A stretch of 64,000 bases of DNA from Cyanophora paradoxa (lineage: Eukaryota > Glaucocystophyceae > Cyanophorales > Cyanophoraceae), in NCBI GenBank assembly GCA_004431415.1, contig QPMI01000409.1:434001-498000 (forward strand), given 5' to 3'. Position 1 is the first letter of the stretch. Every line of letters starts with the position of its first letter. The notes beneath the pieces are model-generated. The model was not told where the DNA came from. It saw nothing but the letters and a program-made list of their open reading frames with translations, and did no database searches. Made by a program: the position numbers and the translations under genes. Positions 23,701-33,945 of the stretch are shown piece by piece.

Positions 23701-25387
23701 CGCGCCGCCACCAGGTGCGCGGGGGCCCGCCCCGGCCCCCGCCCCCGCCGGCCTCCTCCGAGCGGCGCGGGGCGGCGCGGGGCAGGGAGCTGGCGGAGAA
23801 GAGGAAGGCGGCGGGGGAGGCTGCGGCGGGGGCGAAGCGGGCGCGGGAGGAGGCGCGGCGGGCGGAGGGGCGGCTGCCGGGCGCGGCCCCGACGAGGAGG
23901 CGCTGGCGGGGCTCGTGCGGGGGCGGCGGGAGGAGGCGGCGGCGCTGCAGGCGGCGGCGGCCTCGGGGGCCGGGGGCGGGCGCGAGGCGAACGGCCTCCG
24001 CATGCGGGACGCCGGCCTCCAGCGCTTCATGGCGACCGTCGCGCAGTCGCCGCCCCGCGGGTGCGGCCCCCCTCCCTCCCAGCGGGCAGCAGAGGGCTGA
24101 GAGGGGCTGCGGGGGGCCTGCAGGTTCCTGGGCTTCGTGTTCAGCCTGCTGCGGGTGGACGACGACCGGGAGGCGGAGGCCCTCGCCTGCTTCCTCGGCC
24201 CCAACGCCCAGGCCCGCCCCCGCCCCGCCCGCCCCCGCCCCGCCCGCCTCGCCCCTCCCCGCTGAGGCCGGGGCGGGCGCAGACGGCAGTGTTCCAGGAG
24301 GACCGCGACGCGCGGTCCTTCGAGCAGAACAACTGGCGCGCCGGCTCTGGGCCTGACCCGCCCCCCGGCGTCTCGTCACACCGCTGCGCCGCGCGTCGCG
24401 CAGGTACTCGGGGCTGCGGATCCTCGCGCTGGGCTCCCTCACCGACGACGCCTTCCTCCCCGCCAGCCGCGTCGACCCCGCCTCCCCGCAGCAGGCCCGC
24501 CCCCGCGGCCCCCGGAGCCGAGCCTCGCCCTCCCGCTCGCCCCACTCACGCGCCCGCTCGCGCGCAGCTCATCCGCTTCTCGACGCCGGCGCCGCCGGGC
24601 TCCTCGTACCTGATCAACAGGGTGCAGCTCGCCGACCCCTCCCTGCGCCGGTGCGCCCCCCGCGCCGCCTCCGCCCCAGGAGAGTGGCAGTGGCCCTCCC
24701 GTCGTGAACCTGGCGCGCGGGCAGGACGCTGGTGTGGTACCTGGTGCGGGACACGCTGTGCGTGGAGAGCCTGGAGGAGCGGCACCGCCTCGTCGACGAG
24801 CACTGGCGCGGCAAGCAGGCCCTCAACGTGCGCCCCGCCCCGCAGCCCCCTCCCCGCCCCGGCTCCCTTGGTGCGACGCGCCGGCCGCGGGCAGGTGGTG
24901 GTCCTCCCGAGGGTGGACGGGGCCGGCCGCGTCGACCCCGCCTCCGTCCGCGTCTTCCGCCGGAACGCCATCCGCAGGCCCGCCCCCGCGCGAGCCGCAG
25001 GCTCCTTGCGCTGCTGACGGGCGGCGGGGGCGCAGGACGGGCCCGCCGGAGCCGGCGCGGGTGACCCTGGGGCGGAGCCGGACGGCGGCGCAGGAGGCGG
25101 CCGAGCGCCTCGCGGAGGTGGGCCGCCAGCTCGAGGCCCTCGAGGCGGTGCAGCGGCGGCGCGAGGAGGCGGCGCGGGCGGCGGCGGCGCAGCAGCGGGC
25201 GGAGGCGGAGGCGGCGGCGGCGCAGGAGCGGGCGCGGGCGCTCGAGAAGGAGCGGGACGCCGCCGAGGGCGAGCTGCGCGCCCTCGCGGGGCAGGCGCCC
25301 CGCGGCACCGTCGCGGGGCCCTCCGCTGGGACCTCGGCCTCGGGCCCCGGGGGCACGAAGCGGCCCCGCTCGACGGACGCCGCCTAG
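14721..25387 (+). CDS. SMCHD1: SMCHD1-like chromatin protein: GHKL ATPase, Ig-like repeats, SMC hinge
   Basis: SMCHD1 and its plant relatives (GMI1/DMS3 group) are non-canonical SMC proteins acting in chromatin silencing and DNA repair. The start ATG is at 14721 and the N-terminus (SFLIVYQRVGEPARQYDQYE) resembles the ubiquitin-like fold that precedes the ATPase in SMCHD1. GHKL motifs follow: N-box ALSELI|DNSLEATKA with an intron inside (about 15390-15490); DDGYGMSNEQMKEF spliced across 15566-15837; and FGIGAKSAIFFFGPLLKLTS (about 16050-16110). Next are YHFYLHGGFKLNPE and a transducer-like exon, RSRELPFECWPRIRGFLFLS, matching the human order. A long row of Ig/filamin-like modules carries LxVxLxDxxGxP signatures (LALELLDRFENPAP near 23185). 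The SMC hinge lies near 24130-24960 (FLGFVFSLLRVDDDREAEAL, TLVWYLVRDTLCVESLEE). A coiled coil follows, with a basic tail GTKRPRSTDAA and stop at 25387. An acidic Glu/Asp run lies at about 21010-21120. I count well over 30 introns, many GC-AG. One gene rather than two is inferred from domain order. Confidence 0.85.
15566..15837 (+). repeat. Intron with complementary C- and G-homopolymer tracts
   Basis: This 272-nt intron interrupts the GHKL ATP-binding motif of the SMCHD1-like gene between GACGACG|gtgcct and gccgcag|GCTACGG. It holds C17 (15578-15594), TT, C13 (15597-15609), then a G-rich block from about 15661 to 15755 with several G7-G9 runs. The tracts are complementary and could pair in RNA. 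Confidence 0.8.
20506..20560 (+). repeat. (GCCCC)11 microsatellite inside an intron
   Basis: Eleven perfect GCCCC units lie in an intron of the SMCHD1-like gene. Shorter runs of the same CCCCG unit fill many other introns in the GC-rich genes, so this is an expanded version of the local intron composition. Confidence 0.85.
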
Positions 25388-26219
25388 GGCGCCCCCGCCG
25401 CGCTCGCAGCGTGCAGCGTGCATACCGCAGTATTGGGGCATGTCGTATTGCGTTGTACCCCCTGTACCCCTGTTCAAGACGTGCCCCCTTTCCCGGCGTA
25501 CTCAGCGGCACCTGTACATGTCGCGCCGCCTCCCCGATATCGATGTTCTCCGAATTCGGCGCAGTTTCGCCTTCGAACCGCGTCTGCGCCCTGATATTGA
25601 TGTGGTGTTGCTGTACATGTCACGGTGTAGTATTGTTGAGGCTATTGATGCAGGGAATTGAACGACGGCCGCGGGCGGCATTCGGCCTATGGGCAAGTGC
25701 CGCAGTGCATCGCGCCGTGACGCCTCACGATTCAATCGCCTTAAGCCTTGAAGCCGAAGCTCCCTGTGGCCCCCCCCGCTGTGGACTCCAGATCTCGACT
25801 CCTGCAGCTGCAGCAGCAGCAGTACTCAGAGAGCCTTGCAAGTTGGAGCTCTAGATCTTGAATGAAATTTTGGGGAGGGACATCATGATCATGATCAATT
25901 CATGATCAGGGCCTCTTTCCCCTTTGCAATTAAGGGGTGTCCAAATTTAACGAAATCTCCAGGTTGTCGACGTCATAATCACGGCGCCCCGGCATGCCAC
26001 TTGAACGCGTTGCTAGCTATCTAAGACCGCGCGCGCACTGCCTGTCGAAGATTACTCATTGCAAGCAACGATCGCGACGCACACGTGATCATGATCATGT
26101 CGCGTGAGGGAAAAAACACCACAGCTAGATCTAAGGCCGCACTAGTACTGCCTGTCGAGAATAAGTTGTGAATAGATTCGCCGAAGGCTGGGTCAACGTC
26201 GTCCTGGGCCCCCCAGGGC
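25388..26219. other. Convergent intergenic region with palindromes and direct repeats
   Basis: About 830 bp between the stop of the SMCHD1-like gene (+) and the stop of the NPHP3-like gene (-). No gene is supported. It contains two diverged copies of a CTGTACATGTC plus GATAT(C/T)GATGT unit (about 25510-25540 and 25590-25625), several GATCATGATC palindromes (25880-25910, 26086-26098), and the direct repeats listed separately. Composition falls to about 50% GC. Confidence 0.6.
26011..26160 (+). repeat. Two imperfect direct repeats spaced exactly 110 bp
   Basis: The sequence CTAAGACCGC plus CTGCCTGTCGAAG (26021-26050) recurs as CTAAGGCCGC plus CTGCCTGTCGAGA (26131-26160), each preceded by a CTAG-containing word. 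The register is identical at 110 bp. A GTGATCATGATCATG palindrome lies between the copies. Confidence 0.7.
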
Positions 26220-29200
26220 CTAGGCGAGGCCGGTGTTGCGGAGCTGCTGGCGGGAGTTCTCGAGGGTCGTCTCGACGTCCGCCAGCAGCCGCCCCCCCGC
26301 CTCGTCCAGCCGCCCCGCCCCCGCCTCCCCCCGCAGCAGCCCTGCCGCCTCCTGCGCACAGCACACAGGGCCGGGGGGGATCGGAGGTAGAATTGTAAAG
26401 GGGCAGGGCGGGGGACCTCGAGGTAGGCGAGGGCGCGGGCGTAGTCGGGCGGCTGGTGCTCCCCGGGTCCCACGTACCAAAACCACGCCGTCGCGTACAG
26501 CCCCGCCGCACGCTCCACGGGCCCCTGCCACCAACCGCGGGGCGGGCGAGGTCATGATCAAGCCGAGTGCAAGCTCAAGGCGAGGAGCTCTAGATCTGCG
26601 GGGCGGGGCGCACGCGGGCGGCGGCGGTGTAGGCGTCGAGCTCGCGGAGGGCCTCGCGGAGGCCGCCCTCCCCGAACTGCGGGTGCGCCAGCGCCAGCGC
26701 CCAGGGCGCCACCGCCTGCGCCCCCCGCCCCGCCCCGCGCGATCCACGATCGGCAAACCAGCGAGGCGCTGGCTACGGCGGCGGGGCGGGGTGGGGGCCG
26801 CGCCTGGACCACGCTGACGTGGTAGGGGCTGTGGTTGGCCCTGCGCGCGTGTCCCCGGTCGGCCTCGAGACCCGACGGCAAGAAAGGCGCAAAAAGGGGC
26901 CCTGGGGGCTGGCCCGTGGCCGCGGGGCGGGGCGGCGCACCGGCTGATGCGGAGCACTTCGGCGCGCTTCTCGCGGGCGCCCTCCGCGTCCGGCGGCGAC
27001 GCGCTCGCCATCGCCGTCGCCTGCCCGAACCAAAGCGGTGAGGAGCCGGCTGGCGGAAGAGGAGGGGGGGGTACGAGGGAGGCGAGGGCCGTGGCGGTGT
27101 TCGGGTGCGTGTCGCCGAAGAAGCGGCGGAAGAGCTGCGCGCGCACGCGGGGCCTCGTGGGCCCTCCTTCACGCGCCCCGCGCCCGCGCCCGCGCCCGCT
27201 CTCGATCGCGAGCGAGCGCACCGTCTCGCCGCGGCGCGCCGTGGCGAGGGCCTTGTGGTAGTCCCCCTGCACGGGCCCGGCGCGGACGCGTCAACAGGGC
27301 GTGAAAGGCCTAGGAGGAAGGGGTTGGGGAGGGGTGGGGGGGGGGGGGGGGGGAAGGGTGAAGGGGAGGGGATCGAAGGGAAAGGAAGGGGGCAGGGGCA
27401 AGCAGAGGGGAGAGAGGCTGGGGAGAAGGGGAAGGGTTCCGAGGGGGAGGGAAGGGAGGGCGCACGAGGGCGGTGTAGGATTGGCAGAGGTTGTTGCACG
27501 CGATGCCGACCTGCCCGCCCCCCGGACGTCAAGAACGCTGGGGGCGGGAGGGGGGCCGGGGGCCAGGGCGCGCCTCGAGGGACTCGGGCCCGTTGGCGGC
27601 CTCGAAGATGGCGAGCGCCCGCGACGTGTACTCCACAGCCTTCTGCTCCCCCCGGACCCTCTCGGTACTATAGCTAGACTAGACGAGGGCGGGGCGGGCG
27701 GGGGGCCGCGCCTGGGGCTCCTGGCGGTTGTCGCAGAGGGTGCCGAGGTTCGCCAGCACGATCGCCACCTTCGGGTGCTGCGGGCTCAGCAGCTGCGCGC
27801 CCCCGCGGCCCCGTCAGAGCAGAGAAGAAAATCCGGAGGCGTGGCGAGGGGGCCCGGCCTTGGAGAGGGTGCGGATGGCGCGGTCGAAGAGGCGCTCGGC
27901 CTCCTCGTGCTTCTCGGGGGCCACCCCCGGGCGGTGCAGCAGCGCCCCCAGGTTGTTCGCCGCCTGCCCGGCCCTCAGTCGATCTCGAAGCGTAGTGGGG
28001 GATAGAATTCCGGACTTGCGCACGTCAGCCGTGTCCACGTGCTCGGCCCCCAGCAGGCGCTCCCGCTCCTGGGCCGCCGGCGGCGCCTCAGGCGAGCAGA
28101 TTCGGGCGGAAGGTCGGCAATGCAGAGGAAGCGGGTCGGGGGTAATCGTAGGGGCGGGAATTCGGAAACTCGTTGCAGGGGAGGTAGGGGGTGGGGGGAG
28201 AAAGACAGGGGTGGGGGGGGGGGGGGGGGAAGGGCAAGGCGGGAGGGGCCGGGGATGCGGGGGGCGGGCCTGGAGCGCCATGCGGTAGAGCTGCTCGGCC
28301 TCCTCGTAGCCGCCCTCCGCCTCCAGCGCCCGCGCTGCCGGCGAGGCGCCCCTCACGAGCCCCTCTTCTCTGAGGCGGAAGGGGCGGGGCGGACCGAGCT
28401 CGCGGTAGGTGAGGGGCAGTTCGAGGTCGCGCTCCTTGGAGGGCGGCAGGGCGCGCTGCTCCTGCACCGCCCGCCGCAGCAGCGGCAGCGCCTCCCGGCT
28501 GAACCCCAGCTGCCGCCCCCGCCGAGTTCAGCTCGCTCCGAGGGCGGTCGGGGCGGCGAGTGCTGCGAGGCGGGCGCTCGCCTCGCGGACGATGGCGCCG
28601 GCGCTGCGGAGGAGGCGGGCGCGGCGCTCGGGCTCCAGCCCCCGCCCGCCCCCCGCTCGGCGCGGGCGATCGCCGCCGAGTAGGCCTCCGCCGCGTGCGC
28701 CTGCCCGGCGGCCGCCGCGGCCGATCGGCTCGACTGCAGCTGGCGGGCACGGGGCCGGGACGGGGCGGGGGGGGCGGGGCGGGCCTGGCGGGCGGAGGCG
28801 GTCCAGAGGCGGAGGAGCTCGGCGTCGTTGGTCTCGGGCGAGCGCAGCCGCTCCAGCACGTCCAGGTCCCCTGCGCGCCCCCTCGCAGACGTCAGCCGAG
28901 CACGACGCGGGCTCGAGCACGAACTCGATGTCCAGAACGCGGGCCTCACCGAGGATGCGGGCGAGGCCGTCGCCGTCGGCGGCCCCCTGAAAGGCGTGCG
29001 GCGCCTCCACCGCCCGCCGCTCCGACGCCGGCTGCGTCGCCAGATCAGAGGCTGCCCCGCGGCCGTCCCAAGGAGCGGGCCCGCACGCGCCTGGGTCTCC
29101 CACCAGCGCGCGAGGGCGGCGCACTGGGCCCGGCGGGCGTCCGGGTCTTCCAGTCCGCAGAAGGCCTCCGCCGCCTGCGCCCCCTGGAGTTCGATGCCGG

Positions 29201-30848
29201 CTACCTGGACTGAAAGGGAGCGGGGCCTGGGGCGCCACGCCTGCTGGGCGGCCTTGTGGTAGAATGCGAGGAGTCCGCCGCGGTCGACGAGGGCCCCCAC
29301 GGCCGCCGCCGCCCCCGTGAAGTCCGACCACGCCAGCGCCGACGCCGCGGGGAGCCCCGCCGCCCCGTGCCCGTGCCCGGGCCGCGGGTCGGCCCCCGCG
29401 CTCGCCCCGCCCACCGCCAGCAGCGACTTCAGCTCCCCCTCCGCCATCCCCTGCGCGAGCGGACGAGCCCGGCGCCTCAGCAGACTGGTGCGAGGGGGCC
29501 GGGGCGGCAGGGCGCGGCGCGGGGCGGGCCCGGCGGCTGCAGGCGACGGCGGCGAGGACGCCCTTGACGAGCGCCGGCCCGAAGTTGCCCGTCCACTTCT
29601 GGATCACAAGCTGCCCCGCGCACCGCGGGTCGGGGGGAAGAAGGACGGCGAGGGGAGGGGGGTACGGGGCGCACGAGGTAGAGGTCGGCCGGGGTACGGC
29701 GCTCCATGAGCGAGGCGAGCTGCGGGGCGGGGCCCGGGGGCGGCTCGCGAAGGGCAGCGCGGGGGAGGGGCGGGATGGCAGGCCAGGCCTAGGGGCGCGA
29801 GGAAAGGCCGGGGAGGCATGAAATGCAGCCTTTGCGGCCCTAGAGGCTGCAGCTGGGCGCGGGGGGCCGGGCCGGGGAGGGGCGGATGGCGCGCCTCGGC
29901 GGCCATGGTGTCGTGGGTGACGGCGCCCGAGGAGGTCAGGTACGAGAGCACCGTCGAGAGCCACAGCGCGTTCGCACTCTGCCCCGCCCCGCCACAGGCC
30001 TCAGAGGGCGGAGGATCCGAGGGGACCCGCGCGTGCTCAGGCGGGAGAAGGGCGGGATCAAGTGTGGACCTGGGGCTGGCGGGTGAGGCCGTCGAGGACG
30101 CTCTGGGGCGCGCTCTTCGCGAAGGCCTGCGCCCCGGGGGGGTTCTGGAGAGCAGAGGGGGGTCTGGAGGGGCGGGAGGGGGCGGGCGCCTTGAAGTGCT
30201 CGTGGACCATCTCCCGCCGCTCGGGCTCCGTGAAGGCCCGCACCTCTACGAAGCTGGGCCCCGGCACGTGAGCCCGCCTCTTGCCCTTCACGAGGGCCCG
30301 GCGCCGGGGGAGGGCGCATGCGCACTCGGGGGCCGGCTGCAGCTGCCTCACCGCATCCAGCGTGGGCCCTGCTCCCCGCGTAAATAAATCGGAGGAAACC
30401 CAGGTTGCAGACTTGAAACTTGAAAGGGGGGATCGGACCCTCGGTGGTGGAGAGGATGATGCGGACGCGGCCGGTGCAGCCGCTGGGGGGGAGGAAGAGG
30501 AGCGGGGCGGGGCCCGTCGTCGTCGCGTCCAGCTGGAGCTGCACAGGGGGCTCAGAGGGGGGGCCGGGGGGCGAGCCGGAAGGCGGGCGGGGCGTGCGGG
30601 CCTGGTCGAGGGCGTCGACGACGATGACGACGCGGGCGTTGTTGCGCGTCAGCCCCGGCGTCAGCGTGTCCAGCCACGCCTGAGGGCGATCTCAGAGGGC
30701 GAGAGGAGGAGGAATTGCAAGGGCCTAGGGGCCGGGCCACGCAGCGCACGCCGAACTGGAGGAGGAGGGCGCGGGAGTCGGCCCCCGGGGGCGACTCGAG
30801 GGCCGGCACCCAGTCCAGCCGCTTCCGCAGCGTCTCGTACACCCGCCT

Positions 30849-30881
<33 letters not shown>

Positions 30882-33649
30882 CGGGGGGGGGCGGGGCCGG
30901 GACCGGCGCACCGGATGAGGTTGGTGGCGAGGGAGGACTGCGACGTGCCCCCGCAGAAGTGCGCCACCTGCGCCCCGGCGGCCCGCCGGTGAGAGGCGGT
31001 GACGGGGCGGGAAGTGGAGGGGGTGCAGGGCCGGGGCGCGCGCGCCTCGATGTCGCGGGGGCCACGCTGGCGCCAGCGGGCCGCCCAGTTCGCCACCAGC
31101 GCTGCCGGCGGGGCCGGGGAGCTTCAGCGAGGGCAGAGGGCGATGCGGAGGGAGCTCGAGCGAAGGGGGAGGGGAGGGGCCGGGGGGCAGGGCGGACAGC
31201 TCTTGCCGACGCCGGAGGGCCCGGTGATGCAGAGGAGCTCGCGCCCCGCCGACTCCGCGTACGAGTCGATTTCCTGCGCGATCGCGCCCCGCCAAAGGCG
31301 ATCCGAGCTCGTCGGTCTCGAGCTCCCGGGCCCAGCGGGGCCGCAGGCGCCGCGCTAGAGCACGGCTCGAGGCGGCGGGGCGCGCGCACGGCGAGGGTCA
31401 TGATGCGGCCGACGAAGATGCGCCGCCGCACGTTCCCGAAGGCCTGCCCCGGGGCCGGGGGCGGCGCGTCAGGGGCTCGGCGGGGCGCGCTGCGGGGGGC
31501 GACGGCGGCGGCGGGGGCGGCGCGCCTCGTGGGCCTGCTCCTCCTCCTCGACCCAGCTCATCGGCTTGCGCCCCGAGCGGTCCCGCCGGATCATCTGCCC
31601 CCGCCCCGCCCCGCCTCGCAGGACCGCCCCCGCCCGAGGGGGCCCCGCGGGGGCGTGCGCGCCTCGGTGAGGTCCCTCTCGAGGGCCTCCGCGAGGTCCG
31701 CCTCCGAGTCGTACTCGGGGCCCACCCGCAGGCCCGCCCCCCTGCCCCCTCCTGAGAAGAAGGGCGCCTCTGGGAGGGGCGGGCGCGGGCACCGGATGGC
31801 GGCCTTGAGGGCGGCGAGCTGCTGGACTGCGTACTGCGATTCGGGGGCCTCCCCCTGCGCCCCGCCCCGCCCCCTCAGCTCCAGCGGGGCAGTTGAGCCC
31901 GCCGAGTCATCCGGGGACCTTGGCGCGCTCGCGGGCGAGCATGGCGGGGGAGGCGTAGTAGAAGAGCGACTTGCTCCGCGCCGCCTGCGCCGCCCCGCGC
32001 GCTCAGACATCGACCCGGGGCGCTGCGGTTGCGGGCGGGGCGGGGAGGGGCGCACCCCGGGGTCGAGGAGGGCCCCGCAGAGGATCTCCTGCTCGCCGAA
32101 CCCGGCGCCGGCGCCGCGTGAGCTGAATGCTCGGGCGGGCGGGGGGGGCGGGGGAGGGCCGGGCCATCTCGGTGACGGAGCGGCCGTCGCAGTCGCGGAG
32201 CCAGGGGAACTCGTCCAGCGCCAGCTCCACCGACCTGCCCCGCCCCGCCCTCGCTCAAGCCGCCTCCAGCCCCAGGCTCGCGTACAGGGCCCCGCGCACT
32301 TGTCGTACGACGCGTCCGAGGTGTTGGGCGGGCGGCACCAGCCTGCAGCCGCGCGCACGACGCTCGCGTTCGGGAGGGACGGATCGCGGCAGGGCGCGGG
32401 ACGGGACAGGCGCTGGCACCGTAGCGATCCTGCGGGGGGGTAAGCGAGTGGCGCCCCCTTCCAGCGCGCCGCGGGGGCGGGGGCGGGGGGGGGGGGGGGG
32501 GGAGGGGGGGAGGGGGGGGGACATGTGGGGGTTACCTTGAGGAAGGCCACGAAGTAGTCGCACTTGGCCACCTGGGGGAGAGGAACTTGAGGGGTACCGT
32601 TGGGGGAAAAGGGGGGGAGGAGGGAGGGGTGCGGATTGTACCTCGCGGAGGCACAACCTCACGACCTTGGTGAAAGCAGATTAGGCCCGCAAGACGGAAA
32701 GAGGAGGAGTGGGAAGGGAGGGGAAGGGAGAGGTGGGGGGGATGGGGGGGGGAGGGGGGTAGTCACGCGCACGTTGCCGGATTTTGCCTCCTCCTCCGTG
32801 ATACCCTGATCATGAAGGGAGGATTGGATGAGCGTGCAGAATGTGCCGCGGGGGGTACCGCACCCAGCGGAGGTCGACCTGCGGGCAGCGTGGTACACAC
32901 AGGTCAGCGGAGGGGGCAGGGGGATGGCTGCGGGGGTTATCGATGGGTGGGGTGGACGGGGGGTACGCGCCATGACGAGGAGAACACCTCGGGCCGCGCA
33001 CTCCGTCTGAGGAGCCGACCGGCGTGAGGACGAGAGGCAGGAAAGGGCCGCAGTGGGGACAGGCCCTCAGGATGGGGGGGCGGGCCTGCAGGCGGGGTAC
33101 GGCGGACGTGAAGATGACGCGGCGCTCCTCCTGCATGTCTCTGAACGTGGATGACAAAAACCTGCCAGCGGGCGGGCGGTGAGCGGGGCCGGCGGCCCCC
33201 GGGTGGGGCGCGGGCCGGGTGGCGTTAACGTTAGCTGCAGCTGCGGCGCACACGCGCAGGGTCCGGCTGTCGATCTGGCGCTTCTGGTACTCAGCCAGCC
33301 AGCCGGACGCGCGGCCGGGGACTTGCTTCTTGGGCAGGTTGATCGCTGGGCCGGGGCCCGCCTTGGGCCCCGAGGGCGGAGGAGGCGGAGGGACGGCGGG
33401 GCCGGCGCTCGGAGGGGGCGGCACGCGTACGGCGCCGATCGCGGGCGGCCTGGCGGGCCCCGCGGCCGGTGGCGGCGGAGGAGGAGCAACCGCCCGAACA
33501 GGAGCAGCTGCGACGGGCATCGCGTGCGCGGGAGTCGGCGCCGTGGCGAGGGACGGCTTCTCCGGCGCGTAAGCGCTGGAGCTGGCGGCTGTCGCGCTCA
33601 TCTCGTTCCGATGCCGACGCGCCTCCTCTTTCGAAGAGCAGCATCCCAT
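26220..33649 (-). CDS. NPHP3: Nephrocystin-3-like protein (DUF4062 - NACHT/P-loop - TPR)
   Basis: Nephrocystin-3 works in the proximal cilium (inversin compartment) and reaches it through N-terminal acylation. The start at 33649 gives MGCCSSKEEARRHRNE: a Gly2 myristoylation site plus Cys3/Cys4 for palmitoylation. A Pro-rich linker follows, then the DUF4062 signature RFLSSTFRDMQEERRVIFTS (about 33090-33170). Next come QVDLRW, spliced to GITEEEAKSGN, and CDYFVAFLK. The NACHT-type P-loop is LLCITGPSGVGKS near 31195-31240, followed by VAHFCGGTSQSSLATNLIR (compare HFVGxTxxST in NPHP3) and Walker B ARVVIVVDALDQA near 30600-30650, then RVRIILSTTEGP. The 3' half (about 26220-28500) encodes kinesin-light-chain-like TPRs (GGYEEAEQLYRMALQA, AANNLGALLHRPGV, KHEEAERLFDRAIRTL). 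It ends QQLRNTGLA and stop at 26220. TEP1-like or NLR-like DUF4062 proteins are alternatives, but the acylated start plus TPR end favours NPHP3. Confidence 0.82.
27301..27475 (+). repeat. Purine-only tract in an NPHP3-like intron
   Basis: A run of almost pure A/G on the plus strand (pyrimidine tract on the coding strand) with a G run of about 18 near 27336-27352. It lies in an intron between TPR exons. Simple-sequence origin is most likely. Confidence 0.7.
30849..30881 (+). repeat. 33-base uninterrupted G tract (C33 on the coding strand)
   Basis: Thirty-three consecutive G residues, followed after a C by another G8, lie in an intron just upstream of the exon encoding VYETLRKRLDWVPAL of the NPHP3-like gene. 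In the transcript this is a C-tract shortly 5' of an exon donor or acceptor. Confidence 0.9.
32478..32760 (+). repeat. G-rich purine blocks in NPHP3-like introns
   Basis: Two blocks of G runs broken by single A residues (about 32478-32521 and 32695-32760) flank the small exons between DUF4062 and the NACHT region. No function is evident. Their transcript form is pyrimidine-rich and may simply act as a polypyrimidine tract. Confidence 0.6.
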
Positions 33650-33945
33650 GGCGGGGCCGGAAGAGGTGCGCTGCAGCTGCGGGGCCGGCAGTTACTGTGC
33701 TCTCTTGTGCCACGCGGCTCCGCTGTTGCTGCCGGATCGCCCAGTCGCTTTCTACACCGTTGTGCGATCGCTCAGCCTCGCCAGTGAGCCAGGAGCCAGG
33801 AGCCTCCCGGCCGCGGAGCTCGAGGGACTCGGAAGACTCGGATCGAAAGAACAATCCTTTCACAAAGGAAAAAAAGAGCAGGGGAGCCACCGAAGAGGGG
33901 TACAAGTGCATACTTTGTTCGCAGGGGTTACGCCCCGAAGCCAAG
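33650..33945. promoter_or_regulatory. Probable bidirectional promoter, NPHP3-like / AIP1
   Basis: The start codons of the minus-strand NPHP3-like gene and plus-strand AIP1 gene are 296 bp apart, head to head. The A-rich stretch near 33840-33890 (GAAAGAACAATCC, AAAGGAAAAAAAGAGC) stands out from the GC-rich surroundings and may be a nucleosome-poor core. No classical box is visible. Confidence 0.45.
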
